The notes: generated from the sequence alone by a model not told the origin. A stretch of DNA of 64,000 nucleotides from Sphingobacterium sp. SRCM116780 (GCF_021442025.1 NZ_CP090446.1:992001-1056000); one strand, 5' to 3'. Counted from the stretch's first letter, positions 26,101 through 34,480 are shown. Numbers and translations: made by a program.

Positions 26101-28953
26101 AAATGGTTCAAAAAGCGAAACGTAAAGAAAGGTTTAGCAAATTACAGCACCATTTCGTTTGATGATGACGACACAATCGACCAGTTCTTTGAAAAAAGTA
26201 ATGCTTTTCAACAGGCAGAATCTCTTGTCAAACAACATAAATATGCTGTTATTCCACAACTTTTATCCGATTCTTATTTAGCCGAAGAAACTAACCTGGA
26301 ATTGATTAAAGAACAAGCTATTCAATTAAAAAGGTTAACTAATACGTTGACTAGTCTTGTTCCATCTATATCTATCCATGATCTATTAGCACGATGGATT
26401 GGTAATGCTAAGAGAAAGACAAATCAATTCATCTTGAATCAAGAACAAGAACTCAAAAGATTAGTCGAAATAGGATCTACGTTGATCTCTTCAATAGATA
26501 TATTTCAAAACGAAACACAATTAGCAATCAGAACTTACCCTATCCAAAGCAATTGGATAGCAGAAATGAAGCAAAAACTTTCGGGTATTCTACAACATAT
26601 TGATCAACTGAAGAATTGGACAAATTATTCTAAAACAAAAGAAAAGGCGGAAGCATTAGATCTTCATTGGTTGATGGAATTATATGAAAGTGATACGATA
26701 GATTCTAGTCATTTAATCCCACATTTTGAATACCTTATCCATTATAATCTTGCTAATAAAATTATTGCTGAACACGAACCATTAACCATGTTTAATGTTC
26801 GATTGTTTGAAGATAAAATTGAAAAGTATAAGCAAATTGCGAAAACATTTACTGAATTAACAAAAAAAGAATTGCTCTTACGATTGAACGAGCGATTACC
26901 CAATACCACGATAGAAGCGATGCAAGGGTCAGAAATAGGCATTTTGCAACGTGCAATAAAAAATAGAGGTCGAGGTGTAAGCATCAGACGATTATTTGAT
27001 CAGATCCCGACCTTATTACCACGTTTGGCTCCCTGTATATTGATGAGTCCTATTTCTGTCGCACAGTACTTTGAAGTCAATCCAAATCAATTTGATTTAC
27101 TGATTTTTGATGAAGCTTCTCAGCTACCAACTTGCGAAGCAGTAAGCTCTTTAGCAAGAGCACAACAGGCTATTATCGTTGGAGATCCAAAGCAGATGCC
27201 ACCAACTTCATTTTTCATGACCAATAAAGTGGATGAAGAACATCTGGAAGTGGAGGATTTAGAAAGCATTTTAGACGACTGTCTGTCTTTATCGTTTCCT
27301 TCAAAATATCTATTGCGTCATTATCGTAGTAAGCATGAAAGTTTAATTGCATTCAGTAACGCAAATTATTATGACAATAAACTACTGACTTTTCCATCTG
27401 CCGATGATTTAAACAGCAAGGTGACTCATCAATATGTCGAAGGACATTATGATAAAGGAAAGAGCCGTCAGAATAAATACGAAGCACAGGCCATTGTAGA
27501 TGATATAGCCAAACGTTTCCGTCATGAAAAAAATCGCAAACAAAGTATCGGTATTGTAACGTTCAGCCAAGTACAACAAAGTCTTATTGAAGATAAGTTG
27601 AATGAACTATATCGACTGGATTCCGAATTAGAGCGTTGGGCAACAGAAGGAGAAGAACCTATTTTCATCAAGAACCTAGAGAATGTTCAAGGAGATGAAC
27701 GGGATGTGATCTTGTTTTCCATTGGCTATGGACCGGATGAAAATGGTGTCGTGAGCATGAATTTTGGACCTTTGAATAGGGAGGGAGGTTGGAGAAGACT
27801 GAATGTTGCTGTGACTAGAGCAAGGGAAGAAATGAAAGTTTTTTCTACACTGCGTGCTGATCAGATTAATTTAAATAGAACAGCTTCAGAAGGTGTTGCA
27901 GGGTTAAAAAACTTCCTGACTTTTGCTGAAAGAGGATATTTAGCAATAGAAGCAAACCAGATCAAAGCAGAGGATACGGCTATTAGTCTATCTCAAAATA
28001 TTGCTAAGAGATTGCGAGCAGAAGGATTAGTGGTCAATGAAAATATCGGTACATCAGATTATAAAGTCGATTTAGGCATTGTTCATCCCCATCATCCCCA
28101 ACGTTATATTTTATCCATTTTATTAGATGGCGATAATTATTATGAGGCCGATACCACTAATGATCGTGAATTAGTACTACCACAGATGTTGGAGAGTTTA
28201 GGCTGGAATCTTTATCGTATCTGGTCGTTGGATTGGATAGAACATGCTGATTCCATTGTTGAATCTGTCCTAGAAAGAGTGAATGGATTATTGTTGAAAA
28301 CAGAAAAAGAACCAGAAAATACAATTGAAGCAGATGCGGCAATGAACATGCAAGAGCTTCATATTGAAGAAATCGATGCGCATGTCGTGATTTCCAAACA
28401 AATTCCATATGAATCAACTGTTTTAAAAAGAGCAGGTAATAAAAGTGTGGAAGGTATATATGATTTCAACAATGCGACAATCATAAGGGAACAAATTAAA
28501 AAGATCATTGAGACCGAGTCACCAATCAGCAAATCACTGCTCTATAAACGAATCTTTGAACATTGGGACATAACAAGAACAGGTGCTCGTGTGGAACAGC
28601 TTCTTTCCACTATCATGGAAGAAATTCGTCCAGTAACCAAGGAACATCAACAACCCTATTATTGGAAAGATCAGGGGGGCGAAGAATTGGACACCTATCG
28701 ATCAAATGATCTTGTGAAACGAAATATGGAAGATATTGCGCCAGAAGAGCTCATTGTTGCTATTCGAGAAGCTGTTGAACGAAATATAAGTGTGGCCGAA
28801 GAAGATTTAATTCGCTATTTAGCACGTCAATTTAGTTTTCAAAAAGTAGGTAAGCAGATTGATAGTGCTACCCGTTATGCGATTGATCTGGCTGTTGAAA
28901 AACAAATTCTAAAGAAAGAAAATGGACGAATAAAGATGGTTGAAGTCAAGTAA
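23131..28953 (+). CDS. giant DUF4011 / SF1 helicase / Vsr-like nuclease / DUF3320 protein, putative antiviral
   Basis: 1940 residues, soluble. Visible in order: an N-terminal beta-rich region; a transglutaminase-like segment with candidate catalytic Cys (HFGNCIDLS, about residue 220) and His (KGHAFVG, about 247); a DUF4011-like start (KLLDLSLRNNLLNLRTTK, about 385-405); Walker A (HGPPGTGKSQT, about 685); a long helical insertion; Walker B (LLIFDEASQLP, about 1325) and motif III (GDPKQMPP, about 1351); motif VI (VTRAREEM, about 1561); a Vsr/REase-like domain (YKVDLGIVHP, about 1644; LDGDNYYEAD, about 1663); and a DUF3320-like segment (about 1775-1830). UPF1-like helicase-nuclease proteins of this layout occur in defence islands; I recall the name Hhe for DUF4011-helicase-Vsr. 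Here it stands alone with its own promoter. Confidence 0.9.
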   Translation: MDYIKQVKIEKEITTFLNLAMYQHQINFLSNLMVANQSGVILEKIRIDIESDMDWMEPYSYQLAYLPIGVPVKIPIDKIILKPASFIRLSEVERASFHIRIYQQENLLVAETAEIELQPLSFFGGFNILPELLASYITPNHPYVYAIKHKAIVYLEQQNLAAKFEGYQSEEPARILEMMRAIYKAIQEEEIVYSALPPSFENKGQRLRLLDMIATEHFGNCIDLSLLFAACLEAIDLNPIIIVTKGHAFVGCWLHQDKFPQIINEDKTAITKRFAKGISELAVIEATSVCKGNNITFNEAKDLAEASLIGKEDFILSIDIKQARANGIKPLPLKIDTTTADVSDFILKNASSSSAEEKIEIGKIYEENELKDSSPVSKQKVWERKLLDLSLRNNLLNLRTTKNMLQLMDVDIHELENILADGKSFSISPSANASILKQYNIFNEALHPSSSAYLLAKEELTYNRLVSYYHSEDLDTILTHIYRNAKLSIEENGSSTLYLAIGLLKWRDKKTPDQVRSAPILLIPVELSRRSINAKFTLRSREEETMINITLLEFLRQEYELDLSGLEELPQDGRGVDVAQVITQVRRAIMGLKGWDIADQVILGNFSFNKLILWNDIANQSEAIAKSNIVKSLIDGQLRLPISIENTLLDFDNINPTALALPIATDVSQLEAIYTSNQNQSFILHGPPGTGKSQTITNIIANALYQGKKVLFVAAKKAALDVVHKRLAAIGLANFCLELHSNKAKKSDVLAQLAQTLDQPQLKGNFSFQEEANQLINAKKDLQVYIELLHAQQPIGWSLYDSIIEISTLESYGFSKIHLSTTIFDTLTPEKWRSWQDLIQDLYSVSQIITKPSQNPLKGIALNNFSPIIQQQVESSVSQLQQRLLDYEKAMQTFTSALEIPVEVHSWENMVQFNQFAQLLLTLPETNLTFWQYLLHQSQQNILDQWLVHFEDFQKKRIAILSLAHKSVLDANLTALESIWNEAKQRWFLPKWFKKRNVKKGLANYSTISFDDDDTIDQFFEKSNAFQQAESLVKQHKYAVIPQLLSDSYLAEETNLELIKEQAIQLKRLTNTLTSLVPSISIHDLLARWIGNAKRKTNQFILNQEQELKRLVEIGSTLISSIDIFQNETQLAIRTYPIQSNWIAEMKQKLSGILQHIDQLKNWTNYSKTKEKAEALDLHWLMELYESDTIDSSHLIPHFEYLIHYNLANKIIAEHEPLTMFNVRLFEDKIEKYKQIAKTFTELTKKELLLRLNERLPNTTIEAMQGSEIGILQRAIKNRGRGVSIRRLFDQIPTLLPRLAPCILMSPISVAQYFEVNPNQFDLLIFDEASQLPTCEAVSSLARAQQAIIVGDPKQMPPTSFFMTNKVDEEHLEVEDLESILDDCLSLSFPSKYLLRHYRSKHESLIAFSNANYYDNKLLTFPSADDLNSKVTHQYVEGHYDKGKSRQNKYEAQAIVDDIAKRFRHEKNRKQSIGIVTFSQVQQSLIEDKLNELYRLDSELERWATEGEEPIFIKNLENVQGDERDVILFSIGYGPDENGVVSMNFGPLNREGGWRRLNVAVTRAREEMKVFSTLRADQINLNRTASEGVAGLKNFLTFAERGYLAIEANQIKAEDTAISLSQNIAKRLRAEGLVVNENIGTSDYKVDLGIVHPHHPQRYILSILLDGDNYYEADTTNDRELVLPQMLESLGWNLYRIWSLDWIEHADSIVESVLERVNGLLLKTEKEPENTIEADAAMNMQELHIEEIDAHVVISKQIPYESTVLKRAGNKSVEGIYDFNNATIIREQIKKIIETESPISKSLLYKRIFEHWDITRTGARVEQLLSTIMEEIRPVTKEHQQPYYWKDQGGEELDTYRSNDLVKRNMEDIAPEELIVAIREAVERNISVAEEDLIRYLARQFSFQKVGKQIDSATRYAIDLAVEKQILKKENGRIKMVEVK

Positions 28954-28987
28954 GATAGGTTCAATATAAAAAGAGCATTAAAATAAA

Positions 28988-29026
28988 ATACGACAACCGC
29001 TATTCAAAGAGTAGCGGTTGTCGTAT
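28988..29026. terminator. bidirectional terminator between convergent genes
   Basis: A perfect 15-bp stem starting ATACGACAACCGCTA with a 9-nt loop, flanked by A/T-rich runs. The minus-strand reading runs into TTTTATTTT. It separates the helicase gene from the beta-barrel gene at 29042. Confidence 0.85.
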
Positions 29027-29041
29027 AAAGATCAGTCGTTA

Positions 29042-29605
29042 TTAAAATTTATAACCGACCATAACACCTATCGTTCTGTTTTTGGCATCCAAAGTTTTAT
29101 CAACACGGCTCAATCCATGGCTGTAATAAGCATCTAATGTCAAGCGACTGATGTCGACTCCTAAACCAATTCTCCCATCATAAGAAAACTTCTTATAATC
29201 TGTAGTCGCCGTTGATTTGGTAGTTTTTATATCATAATTCAATTGAGGGCCTAACATACCACGAAGGTTGAAATCTTTTTTGTTAATAATCTTGTAACCA
29301 ACTTGTAGTGGTAAATTTATTTGATAGAATTTAAGCGTCTTTTGACTCTTGTCAAAACTATATTCTTTGCGTAGTAAGCTCGCTCCGATACCAGGTTGAA
29401 AGAACAGGTTATCTCCGATGCGGGCAAATCCAGCAACAGAAACACCTATTTTTGCACTGTTATCTTTGACCGATTTATTGCCAAATGATGTCATGTGATA
29501 ATTGCTCCCAATCTGAAGACCATAAGTAACTTCTTGTGCTTTTGCTGTAGTACCCAATCCTAATAATGTTAATCCCAAAAGGGCTGTTTTCAAAGTTGTT
29601 TTCAT
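29042..29605 (-). CDS. porin family outer membrane beta-barrel protein
   Basis: 187 residues with a clean signal peptide (MKTTLKTALLGLTLLGLGTT, cleaved after AKAQ). The mature chain has alternating beta-strand patterns typical of small eight-stranded barrels (FFQPGIGASLLRKEY, INLPLQVGYKII, GRIGLGVDISRLTLDAYYSH) and ends with a terminal aromatic (VMVGYKF), the signal for outer-membrane insertion. Likely family OMP_b-brl_2. Ligand unknown. It is divergent from the sigma factor gene, with 218 nt between them. Confidence 0.85.
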   Translation of the reverse strand: MKTTLKTALLGLTLLGLGTTAKAQEVTYGLQIGSNYHMTSFGNKSVKDNSAKIGVSVAGFARIGDNLFFQPGIGASLLRKEYSFDKSQKTLKFYQINLPLQVGYKIINKKDFNLRGMLGPQLNYDIKTTKSTATTDYKKFSYDGRIGLGVDISRLTLDAYYSHGLSRVDKTLDAKNRTIGVMVGYKF

Positions 29606-29692
29606 TTTTTTAATTGTAATTGTGTATTTGTATCGATTAATTGTTGCTCTTTCTCTTATGACAACGAAAAATGGATATACCCTTACTGAATT

Positions 29693-29726
29693 TTGAATTA
29701 TTCCAGTTTAATATGTTTTAAATTTG
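29693..29726 (+). promoter_or_regulatory. promoter of the sigma/anti-sigma operon
   Basis: TTG (29693-29695), 23 nt, TAAATTTG (29719-29726), an exact -7 match at the upper spacing limit. It leaves a leader of about 90 nt before the sigma factor ATG. Confidence 0.6.
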
Positions 29727-29823
29727 CGCCAGTGAAAAACAACAACATCCAATGAGGGTATAAGGCAATTGAGTTGTCTTACTAATAAAGTGGATTGTTT
29801 AATGAATAAGGAAAATTCAATCA

Positions 29824-30357
29824 ATGTCAGAAAATAAAGAGAAAAATTTTGAACAGGTGTTTCGAGCACATTATCAGGAATTGCACCGTTCGGCATTCCG
29901 ATACCTGAGAGATAGTGAAAGTGCCGAGGAGATCGTCCAACAGGTATTCTTGCGGTTATGGGAAAAAGATTGGGAGGAAGAGGTGCACACGTCTTTAAAA
30001 GCGTACCTATATCGTGCTATTTATAATGAAAGTATGAATTTCCTGAAAAAGGAACAAAGAAAGCTAAAGTACCAATCCTATCAGCAAAGTAGAGAAGAAC
30101 TGGTACCTGCCGTAGACCAAAGTGCAAAAGACCTTAACCAAAAGCTACAAGTAGCCTTGGCTGGACTCCCGGAAAAGAGTCGTACCGTCTTTGAACTGAG
30201 TCGTTTTCAGGAGATGAAATATAAAGATATTGCCAACACATTGGATCTTTCTATAAAAACGGTTGAAGGTCATATGACTAAAGCCCTTCGACATTTGCGT
30301 ACGGAGCTTATGGATTATTTAACATTGATCATTTTCTATGTCATCTATATATTATGA
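29824..30357 (+). CDS. ECF RNA polymerase sigma-70 factor
   Basis: 177 residues. Region 2 (about residues 10-75) reads FEQVFRAHYQELHRSAFRYL and ESAEEIVQQVFLRLWEKDW; region 4 (about 115-165) reads LPEKSRTVFELSRFQEMKYK then DIANTLDLSIKTVEGHMTKA. It belongs to the Bacteroidota ECF group that pairs with FecR-type anti-sigma factors. The stop overlaps the start of the next gene by 4 nt (ATGA), so sigma and anti-sigma are translationally coupled. The C-terminal TLIIFYVIYIL is unusually hydrophobic. Confidence 0.95.
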   Translation: MSENKEKNFEQVFRAHYQELHRSAFRYLRDSESAEEIVQQVFLRLWEKDWEEEVHTSLKAYLYRAIYNESMNFLKKEQRKLKYQSYQQSREELVPAVDQSAKDLNQKLQVALAGLPEKSRTVFELSRFQEMKYKDIANTLDLSIKTVEGHMTKALRHLRTELMDYLTLIIFYVIYIL

Positions 30358-31322
30358 ACAAGGAATTACTAGAAAAATATATCATTGGAGAAACCAATGA
30401 AGAGGAGAATAGAAGCATACAACATTGGCTGGAACAAAACTCCGATAACAACGCTGAATATTTGAAAATTAAAAAAATGTGGGATAGTTTACCTCAACCC
30501 CTTGAAACGCCAGCTGTAGATGTGGATCAAGCTTGGGCAAATTTTAAAGCCGCAAGAGATAAAAGAACGGCTAGCACAGCTCTAGCTGTGGAAAAGAAAA
30601 CAATAGCCATGGGTTGGAATTGGTGGGCTGCAGCGGGCATACTTTTGATCTGCTCGCTTGGTTTTTATGTATTCAATAACAGCTATAAACAAGAAAAACA
30701 GCTATTCAGTAATGAATCGGTACTGAAGGACTCATTACCTGATGGATCGCTGGTAACGTTGAATAAAAACTCGATAATGACTTATTCCAATAATTGGATC
30801 GACAAACAAAGAAGAGTAAAATTAGAGCAGGGCGAGGTGTTTTTTCAAGTGTTTAAAGATAAGGAACATCCTTTTGTAATCGAAACAGGTAAAAGTAAGA
30901 TTACGGTGTTGGGTACTAGCTTTAATGTGCGTCGCATGACTGATGCTACTGAAGTCATTGTCGCCACAGGGCTAGTGAAAGTTTCCTATAGCAATAAAGA
31001 AGTTTACTTACATCCAAAAGAGATGATCACAGTAAGAGATAATGATACGACTAAAGTTTCGGTCAAGCAGACAGCAGATCAATTCTATAAGTATTATGTT
31101 GATCGGGAGTTTGTCTTTGAAAATACGTCGCTGGAGCGGGTCGTTGCGTTATTAAATAAAGCCTATGACCAGAAAATCGTCATTGATCAAGCTGCAGATA
31201 AAAAGCTTTTGTTAACGGCAACTTTCGAACAAAATAGTTTAAGCGAGATTTTAAAGATCATCGCAGACACATTTAAATGTAAAGTCATCATCAAAGATTC
31301 AATCATTCATTTAACTCGATAA
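30354..31322 (+). CDS. FecR-family anti-sigma factor
   Basis: 322 residues. The cytoplasmic N-terminal part (about 1-85) should bind the sigma factor; one membrane helix follows (WWAAAGILLICSLGFYVF, about 95-112); then the periplasmic FecR domain (LPDGSLVTLNKNSIMTY; LEQGEVFFQVFKDKEHPFVI; VLGTSFNVR; about 125-220) and a C-terminal DUF4974-like domain (FENTSLERVVALLNKAYDQK). It overlaps the sigma gene by 4 nt and is followed after 2 nt by the STN protein, so all three form one operon for surface signalling. Confidence 0.95.
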   Translation: MNKELLEKYIIGETNEEENRSIQHWLEQNSDNNAEYLKIKKMWDSLPQPLETPAVDVDQAWANFKAARDKRTASTALAVEKKTIAMGWNWWAAAGILLICSLGFYVFNNSYKQEKQLFSNESVLKDSLPDGSLVTLNKNSIMTYSNNWIDKQRRVKLEQGEVFFQVFKDKEHPFVIETGKSKITVLGTSFNVRRMTDATEVIVATGLVKVSYSNKEVYLHPKEMITVRDNDTTKVSVKQTADQFYKYYVDREFVFENTSLERVVALLNKAYDQKIVIDQAADKKLLLTATFEQNSLSEILKIIADTFKCKVIIKDSIIHLTR

Positions 31323-31324
31323 TC

Positions 31325-33049
31325 ATGTTTTTGGGAAAACGTATCAACCATATCAAAATCACTCCTTTTTTTAGAAGAAAACTTACATGCTTTTTATTAT
31401 TCTTCGTGTTATTCAGCTTTCTGGAAGCACATGCGCAACAACAGCTTTCCGCAGAAATCCAGATGCCTGCTTTTCCAAAAACTACTGTAGGTCAGGTTTT
31501 TCAAGTGTTGAAAGATAAACAGGCGACCTTGTTTTCTTTTAATAGCAATATCTTACAGACAGATAGCATCATTCATGTGGCAGCTTATAAGGGATCCTTG
31601 TTTGGATATTTAGATGGTATATTGGGGAAAGAATATAGTTTTAAAGAAATAGGAAAACATATTATCATGCAATATACCCCACAGCGTATGTCTGTGGATT
31701 TTGAAGTACAGACAGATGATAAAAATAAAGTAGTCATCTTGGGGTACATTAAAAATATACGAACCAATAAGCCCATTTCAGATGCAAGTATTTTTGATCG
31801 AGATGCTTTACTTTCTACTTTAACGGATAAAAACGGTTATTTCGAACTCGATGTTAAGAAAAAGAACAGTTTGATTGCTGTCAATGTCAGTAAAGAAATG
31901 TTTCGGGATACCAGCGTGATGGTCATCTTTCCTATTGAAGCAAAGATGGGGAACAAAAAACGAAAGTATGGTTACTTTACTGGATATGGAGAAAGAAATG
32001 GTTTTTATCAGTCCTTTTTTGGAAGAGCCTTTCTATCCCCAGCGCAAAGTATTCAAAATATGAATCTAGGTGGACTTTTTCTTTATAGTCCCTATCAGGT
32101 TTCTATGACACCAGGATTAAGCTCACATGGATTCATTCGTTCGCAGATTGTCAACAAATTTTCGATGAATATTCTTGGAGGATCAACTGCAGGAGTAAAA
32201 GGTGTAGAAATAGGAGGCGTATTCAACCTCAATCAGTATGATATGCAAGGTCTACAGTTCGTTGGAGGATTTAATATAGTGGGTGGTCAGGTAAGAGGAA
32301 TGCAGATCGCTGGACTATCGAATCAAGTCTTCGGAGATGTCAAAGGTTTGCAAATGGCAGGAGGATTGAATGGAGCGGATACAGTAAAAGGTGTGCAGAT
32401 TGGTGGAATAGGTAATATCATGAAAGAGGGGAGCGATGCTACCCAGCTGGCGGGTGCGTTTAATCACAGTACAGGTACTGTTGGTCATCAGATGGCAGGT
32501 ATAGCCAATATCGCTAAGAAGGTGAAAGGAATTCAATTGGCTGCTGTAGTCAATATTGCAGATAGCAGCGATTATCCAATCGGTTTATTAAATTTCATTA
32601 AAAACGGAGAAAAGAGCTTTTCTCTAGCCATAGACCAAGATCAATATCTAGCGATGCAATTCAGATCTGGTGGACGTGTGCTATACAGCCTTTTGGCGGT
32701 GAATGTGGCTACGGATGATAATAGATCAAAATATGCGCTCGAAGCAGGTCTAGGAGCTGTTGTATTGCACGGCGACAAGTTCATGTTACGTGCCGAAATC
32801 TCCAGTCGAAATCATCTAACAAATAAATTTAAAATGTTAACCAATAACCAATCTACTCTTCGGTTGATTCCAGAGTTGCGTTTGAGCAATAAATTGTCCC
32901 TGTTTGTGTCACCTAGCTTTAGTTATGCGAAGAAAGATGATGATGCTGTCACGAAGACAGGCAAGACACTTTGGAAGGTTTGGGGAAGAGATAAAGGTAG
33001 AAACTCATTCTTTGGAGGAGCAGGAGCAGGTATCATGTTAAAATTGTAA
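31325..33049 (+). CDS. STN-domain outer membrane protein with surface repeats
   Basis: 574 residues. Signal peptide (LTCFLLFFVLFSFLEAHAQ), STN domain (TVGQVFQVLKDKQATLFSF, about residues 55-118), a carboxypeptidase-regulatory-like fold (ILGYIKNIRTNKPISDASI, about 138-205), then about eight repeats of the form VKGxQIAGxxN (VKGVEIGGVFN, VRGMQIAGLSN, VKGLQMAGGLN, VKGVQIGGIGN, VKGIQLAAVVN; about 280-420), as in LA_2272 surface-repeat proteins, and a C-terminal beta region. There is no TonB plug. STN domains normally contact FecR, so this protein probably takes the transducer role in place of the usual SusC/FecA receptor. Confidence 0.87.
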   Translation: MFLGKRINHIKITPFFRRKLTCFLLFFVLFSFLEAHAQQQLSAEIQMPAFPKTTVGQVFQVLKDKQATLFSFNSNILQTDSIIHVAAYKGSLFGYLDGILGKEYSFKEIGKHIIMQYTPQRMSVDFEVQTDDKNKVVILGYIKNIRTNKPISDASIFDRDALLSTLTDKNGYFELDVKKKNSLIAVNVSKEMFRDTSVMVIFPIEAKMGNKKRKYGYFTGYGERNGFYQSFFGRAFLSPAQSIQNMNLGGLFLYSPYQVSMTPGLSSHGFIRSQIVNKFSMNILGGSTAGVKGVEIGGVFNLNQYDMQGLQFVGGFNIVGGQVRGMQIAGLSNQVFGDVKGLQMAGGLNGADTVKGVQIGGIGNIMKEGSDATQLAGAFNHSTGTVGHQMAGIANIAKKVKGIQLAAVVNIADSSDYPIGLLNFIKNGEKSFSLAIDQDQYLAMQFRSGGRVLYSLLAVNVATDDNRSKYALEAGLGAVVLHGDKFMLRAEISSRNHLTNKFKMLTNNQSTLRLIPELRLSNKLSLFVSPSFSYAKKDDDAVTKTGKTLWKVWGRDKGRNSFFGGAGAGIMLKL

Positions 33050-33083
33050 CCGACATGCTAACAAGCCCATTCTATAGGAATAA

Positions 33084-33122
33084 ACAAAAAGAGATAACGG
33101 ATAACGTTATCTCTTTTTGTTT
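33084..33122 (+). terminator. terminator of the sigma/FecR/STN operon
   Basis: A perfect 15-bp stem ACAAAAAGAGATAAC / GTTATCTCTTTTTGT with a 7-nt loop, followed by TT. It lies 35 nt after the STN gene. Confidence 0.85.
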
Positions 33123-33164
33123 ATACGAAATAGGAGTACTTCATATACTCCTCTCATTCTTGGT

Positions 33165-33200
33165 CATAAAAAAAGGAGATAATCGAAATTATCTCCTTTT
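33165..33200 (-). terminator. terminator of the rpsF-rpsR-rplI operon
   Basis: On the minus strand a 13-bp stem AAAAGGAGATAAT / ATTATCTCCTTTT with a 4-nt loop runs into further T residues. It lies 24 nt after the rplI stop. Confidence 0.9.
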
Positions 33201-33223
33201 GTGTATGTTATACTGAATAAGAA

Positions 33224-33667
33224 TTACTCAGCGATTACTTCGAAAGGAACTTGAACTTTCACTTCTTTGTGTAAGTTTAAGTTTGCTAAGTATTCACCAA
33301 TCTCTTTAGGTTCAACTTCGAAAGTAATACGACGACGGTCAACATCAAAACCTTGAGCTTTTAAAGCATCAGCAATTTGAATGCTGTTTACTTTACCAAA
33401 GATTTTACCAGTTTCACCAGCTTTAGCACCGATTGTTAACTTAATAGTTTCCAATTTAGTTGCTAATTCTGTAGCGTCTTTTTTAATTTTATCTTGTTTA
33501 AACTGAGCTTGTCTAATGTTTTCAGCTAAAACTTTTTTTGCTGATACAGTCGCTTGAATAGCAAATCCTTGAGGGATTAAATAATTACGACCGTAACCTG
33601 GCTTTACATTTACGATATCGTTTTGCTCACCTAAGCCTTTGATATCTTGTTTTAAAATAATTTCCAT
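33224..33667 (-). CDS. rplI: 50S ribosomal protein L9
   Basis: 147 residues. It begins MEIILKQDIKGLGEQNDIVN and keeps the family motif VKPGYGRNYLIPQGFA, with a long connecting helix (residues about 45-75) and the C-terminal domain (FGKVNSIQIADALKAQGFDV). It binds 23S rRNA at the base of the L1 stalk and affects translational fidelity. Last gene of the rpsF-rpsR-rplI operon, 15 nt after rpsR. Confidence 0.97.
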   Translation of the reverse strand: MEIILKQDIKGLGEQNDIVNVKPGYGRNYLIPQGFAIQATVSAKKVLAENIRQAQFKQDKIKKDATELATKLETIKLTIGAKAGETGKIFGKVNSIQIADALKAQGFDVDRRRITFEVEPKEIGEYLANLNLHKEVKVQVPFEVIAE

Positions 33668-33682
33668 GTTCTCTAGTCTTGC

Positions 33683-33946
33683 TTATTTTAATGAATCAGC
33701 TAAGTAAGGTAACAAGCCAATGTGACGAGCACGTTTAACAGCTTGAGCTACTTTGCGTTGAAATTTCAATGATGTACCTGTTAAACGACGAGGTAAAATT
33801 TTACCTTGATCATTTACAAATTTCATTAAGAAGTTAGCGTCTTTATAATCGATATATTTGATGCCATTCTTTTTGAAACGGCAATATTTTTTACGATTGT
33901 CCTCTACTTTAGGGGCAGTTACGTATTGGATATTTTCGTTAGCCAT
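33683..33946 (-). CDS. rpsR: 30S ribosomal protein S18
   Basis: 87 residues. Family marks: CRFKKNGIKYIDYKDANFL and ILPRRLTGTSLKFQRKVAQA then RARHIGLLPYL. It forms a heterodimer with S6 on the 30S platform. Its ATG overlaps the rpsF stop by one base (TAATG), so S6 and S18 translation is coupled. Confidence 0.97.
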   Translation of the reverse strand: MANENIQYVTAPKVEDNRKKYCRFKKNGIKYIDYKDANFLMKFVNDQGKILPRRLTGTSLKFQRKVAQAVKRARHIGLLPYLADSLK

Positions 33947-34314
33947 TAGTTTGATCCCTCCTCAGTTTTAGTTTCCGCTTTTTTGTTGAATGCACCGCTA
34001 CGTTTTTTCTCGCTATACGCTTTAGCATGTTTGTCTAAAGCAATAGTTAAGAAACGCATTACACGCTCGTCACGTTTGTATTCAACCTCTAATTTATTAA
34101 TTAATTCTCCAGGAGCCTTGAATTCAGTTAAGTGATAAAACCCAGTTGTTTTTTTCTGGATTGGATACGCTAATTTTTTCAAACCCCAATTGTCTTCAGC
34201 GACAATTTCGGCTCCGCCTTCTGTTAAGATACTTTTAAATTTTGCGATAGTTTCTTTCGCAGCATCATCAGAAAGCAACGGGGTAAGAATGATGACAGAT
34301 TCGTACTGTTGCAT
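33946..34314 (-). CDS. rpsF: 30S ribosomal protein S6
   Basis: 122 residues. It starts MQQYESVIILTPLLSDDAAK and shows the S6 features NWGLKKLAYPIQKKTTGFYH and YKRDERVMRFLT, with a charged C-terminal tail. First gene of rpsF-rpsR-rplI. A near-ideal Bacteroidota promoter lies about 50 nt upstream with a short hairpin in the leader; in other bacteria the S6:S18 dimer represses this operon by binding leader RNA. Confidence 0.97.
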   Translation of the reverse strand: MQQYESVIILTPLLSDDAAKETIAKFKSILTEGGAEIVAEDNWGLKKLAYPIQKKTTGFYHLTEFKAPGELINKLEVEYKRDERVMRFLTIALDKHAKAYSEKKRSGAFNKKAETKTEEGSN

Positions 34315-34345
34315 TTTGTTAAATAATTATGTTATTAAATTTTTT

Positions 34346-34395
34346 TTCCGCACTTACGGAACTGCAAAGGTAAATAATAGATCTTAAATATACAA
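34346..34395 (-). promoter_or_regulatory. rpsF operon promoter and leader hairpin
   Basis: Minus strand: TTG (34393-34395), 20 nt, TACCTTTG (34365-34372), a full match to both Bacteroidota promoter elements. Right after the expected transcription start is a 5-bp hairpin TTCCG / CGGAA (34346-34361, loop of 6). A CCG-containing leader hairpin is a feature of known S6:S18-binding leaders, so this may be the autoregulatory site. Confidence 0.75.
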
Positions 34396-34480
34396 CGATT
34401 AAGCGCGAATATTTTGATTCCTTTATTATGCATCACTATCGAGGAGAAAACAAGATCAGTAGCCCAAAAGGATGGTTCTA

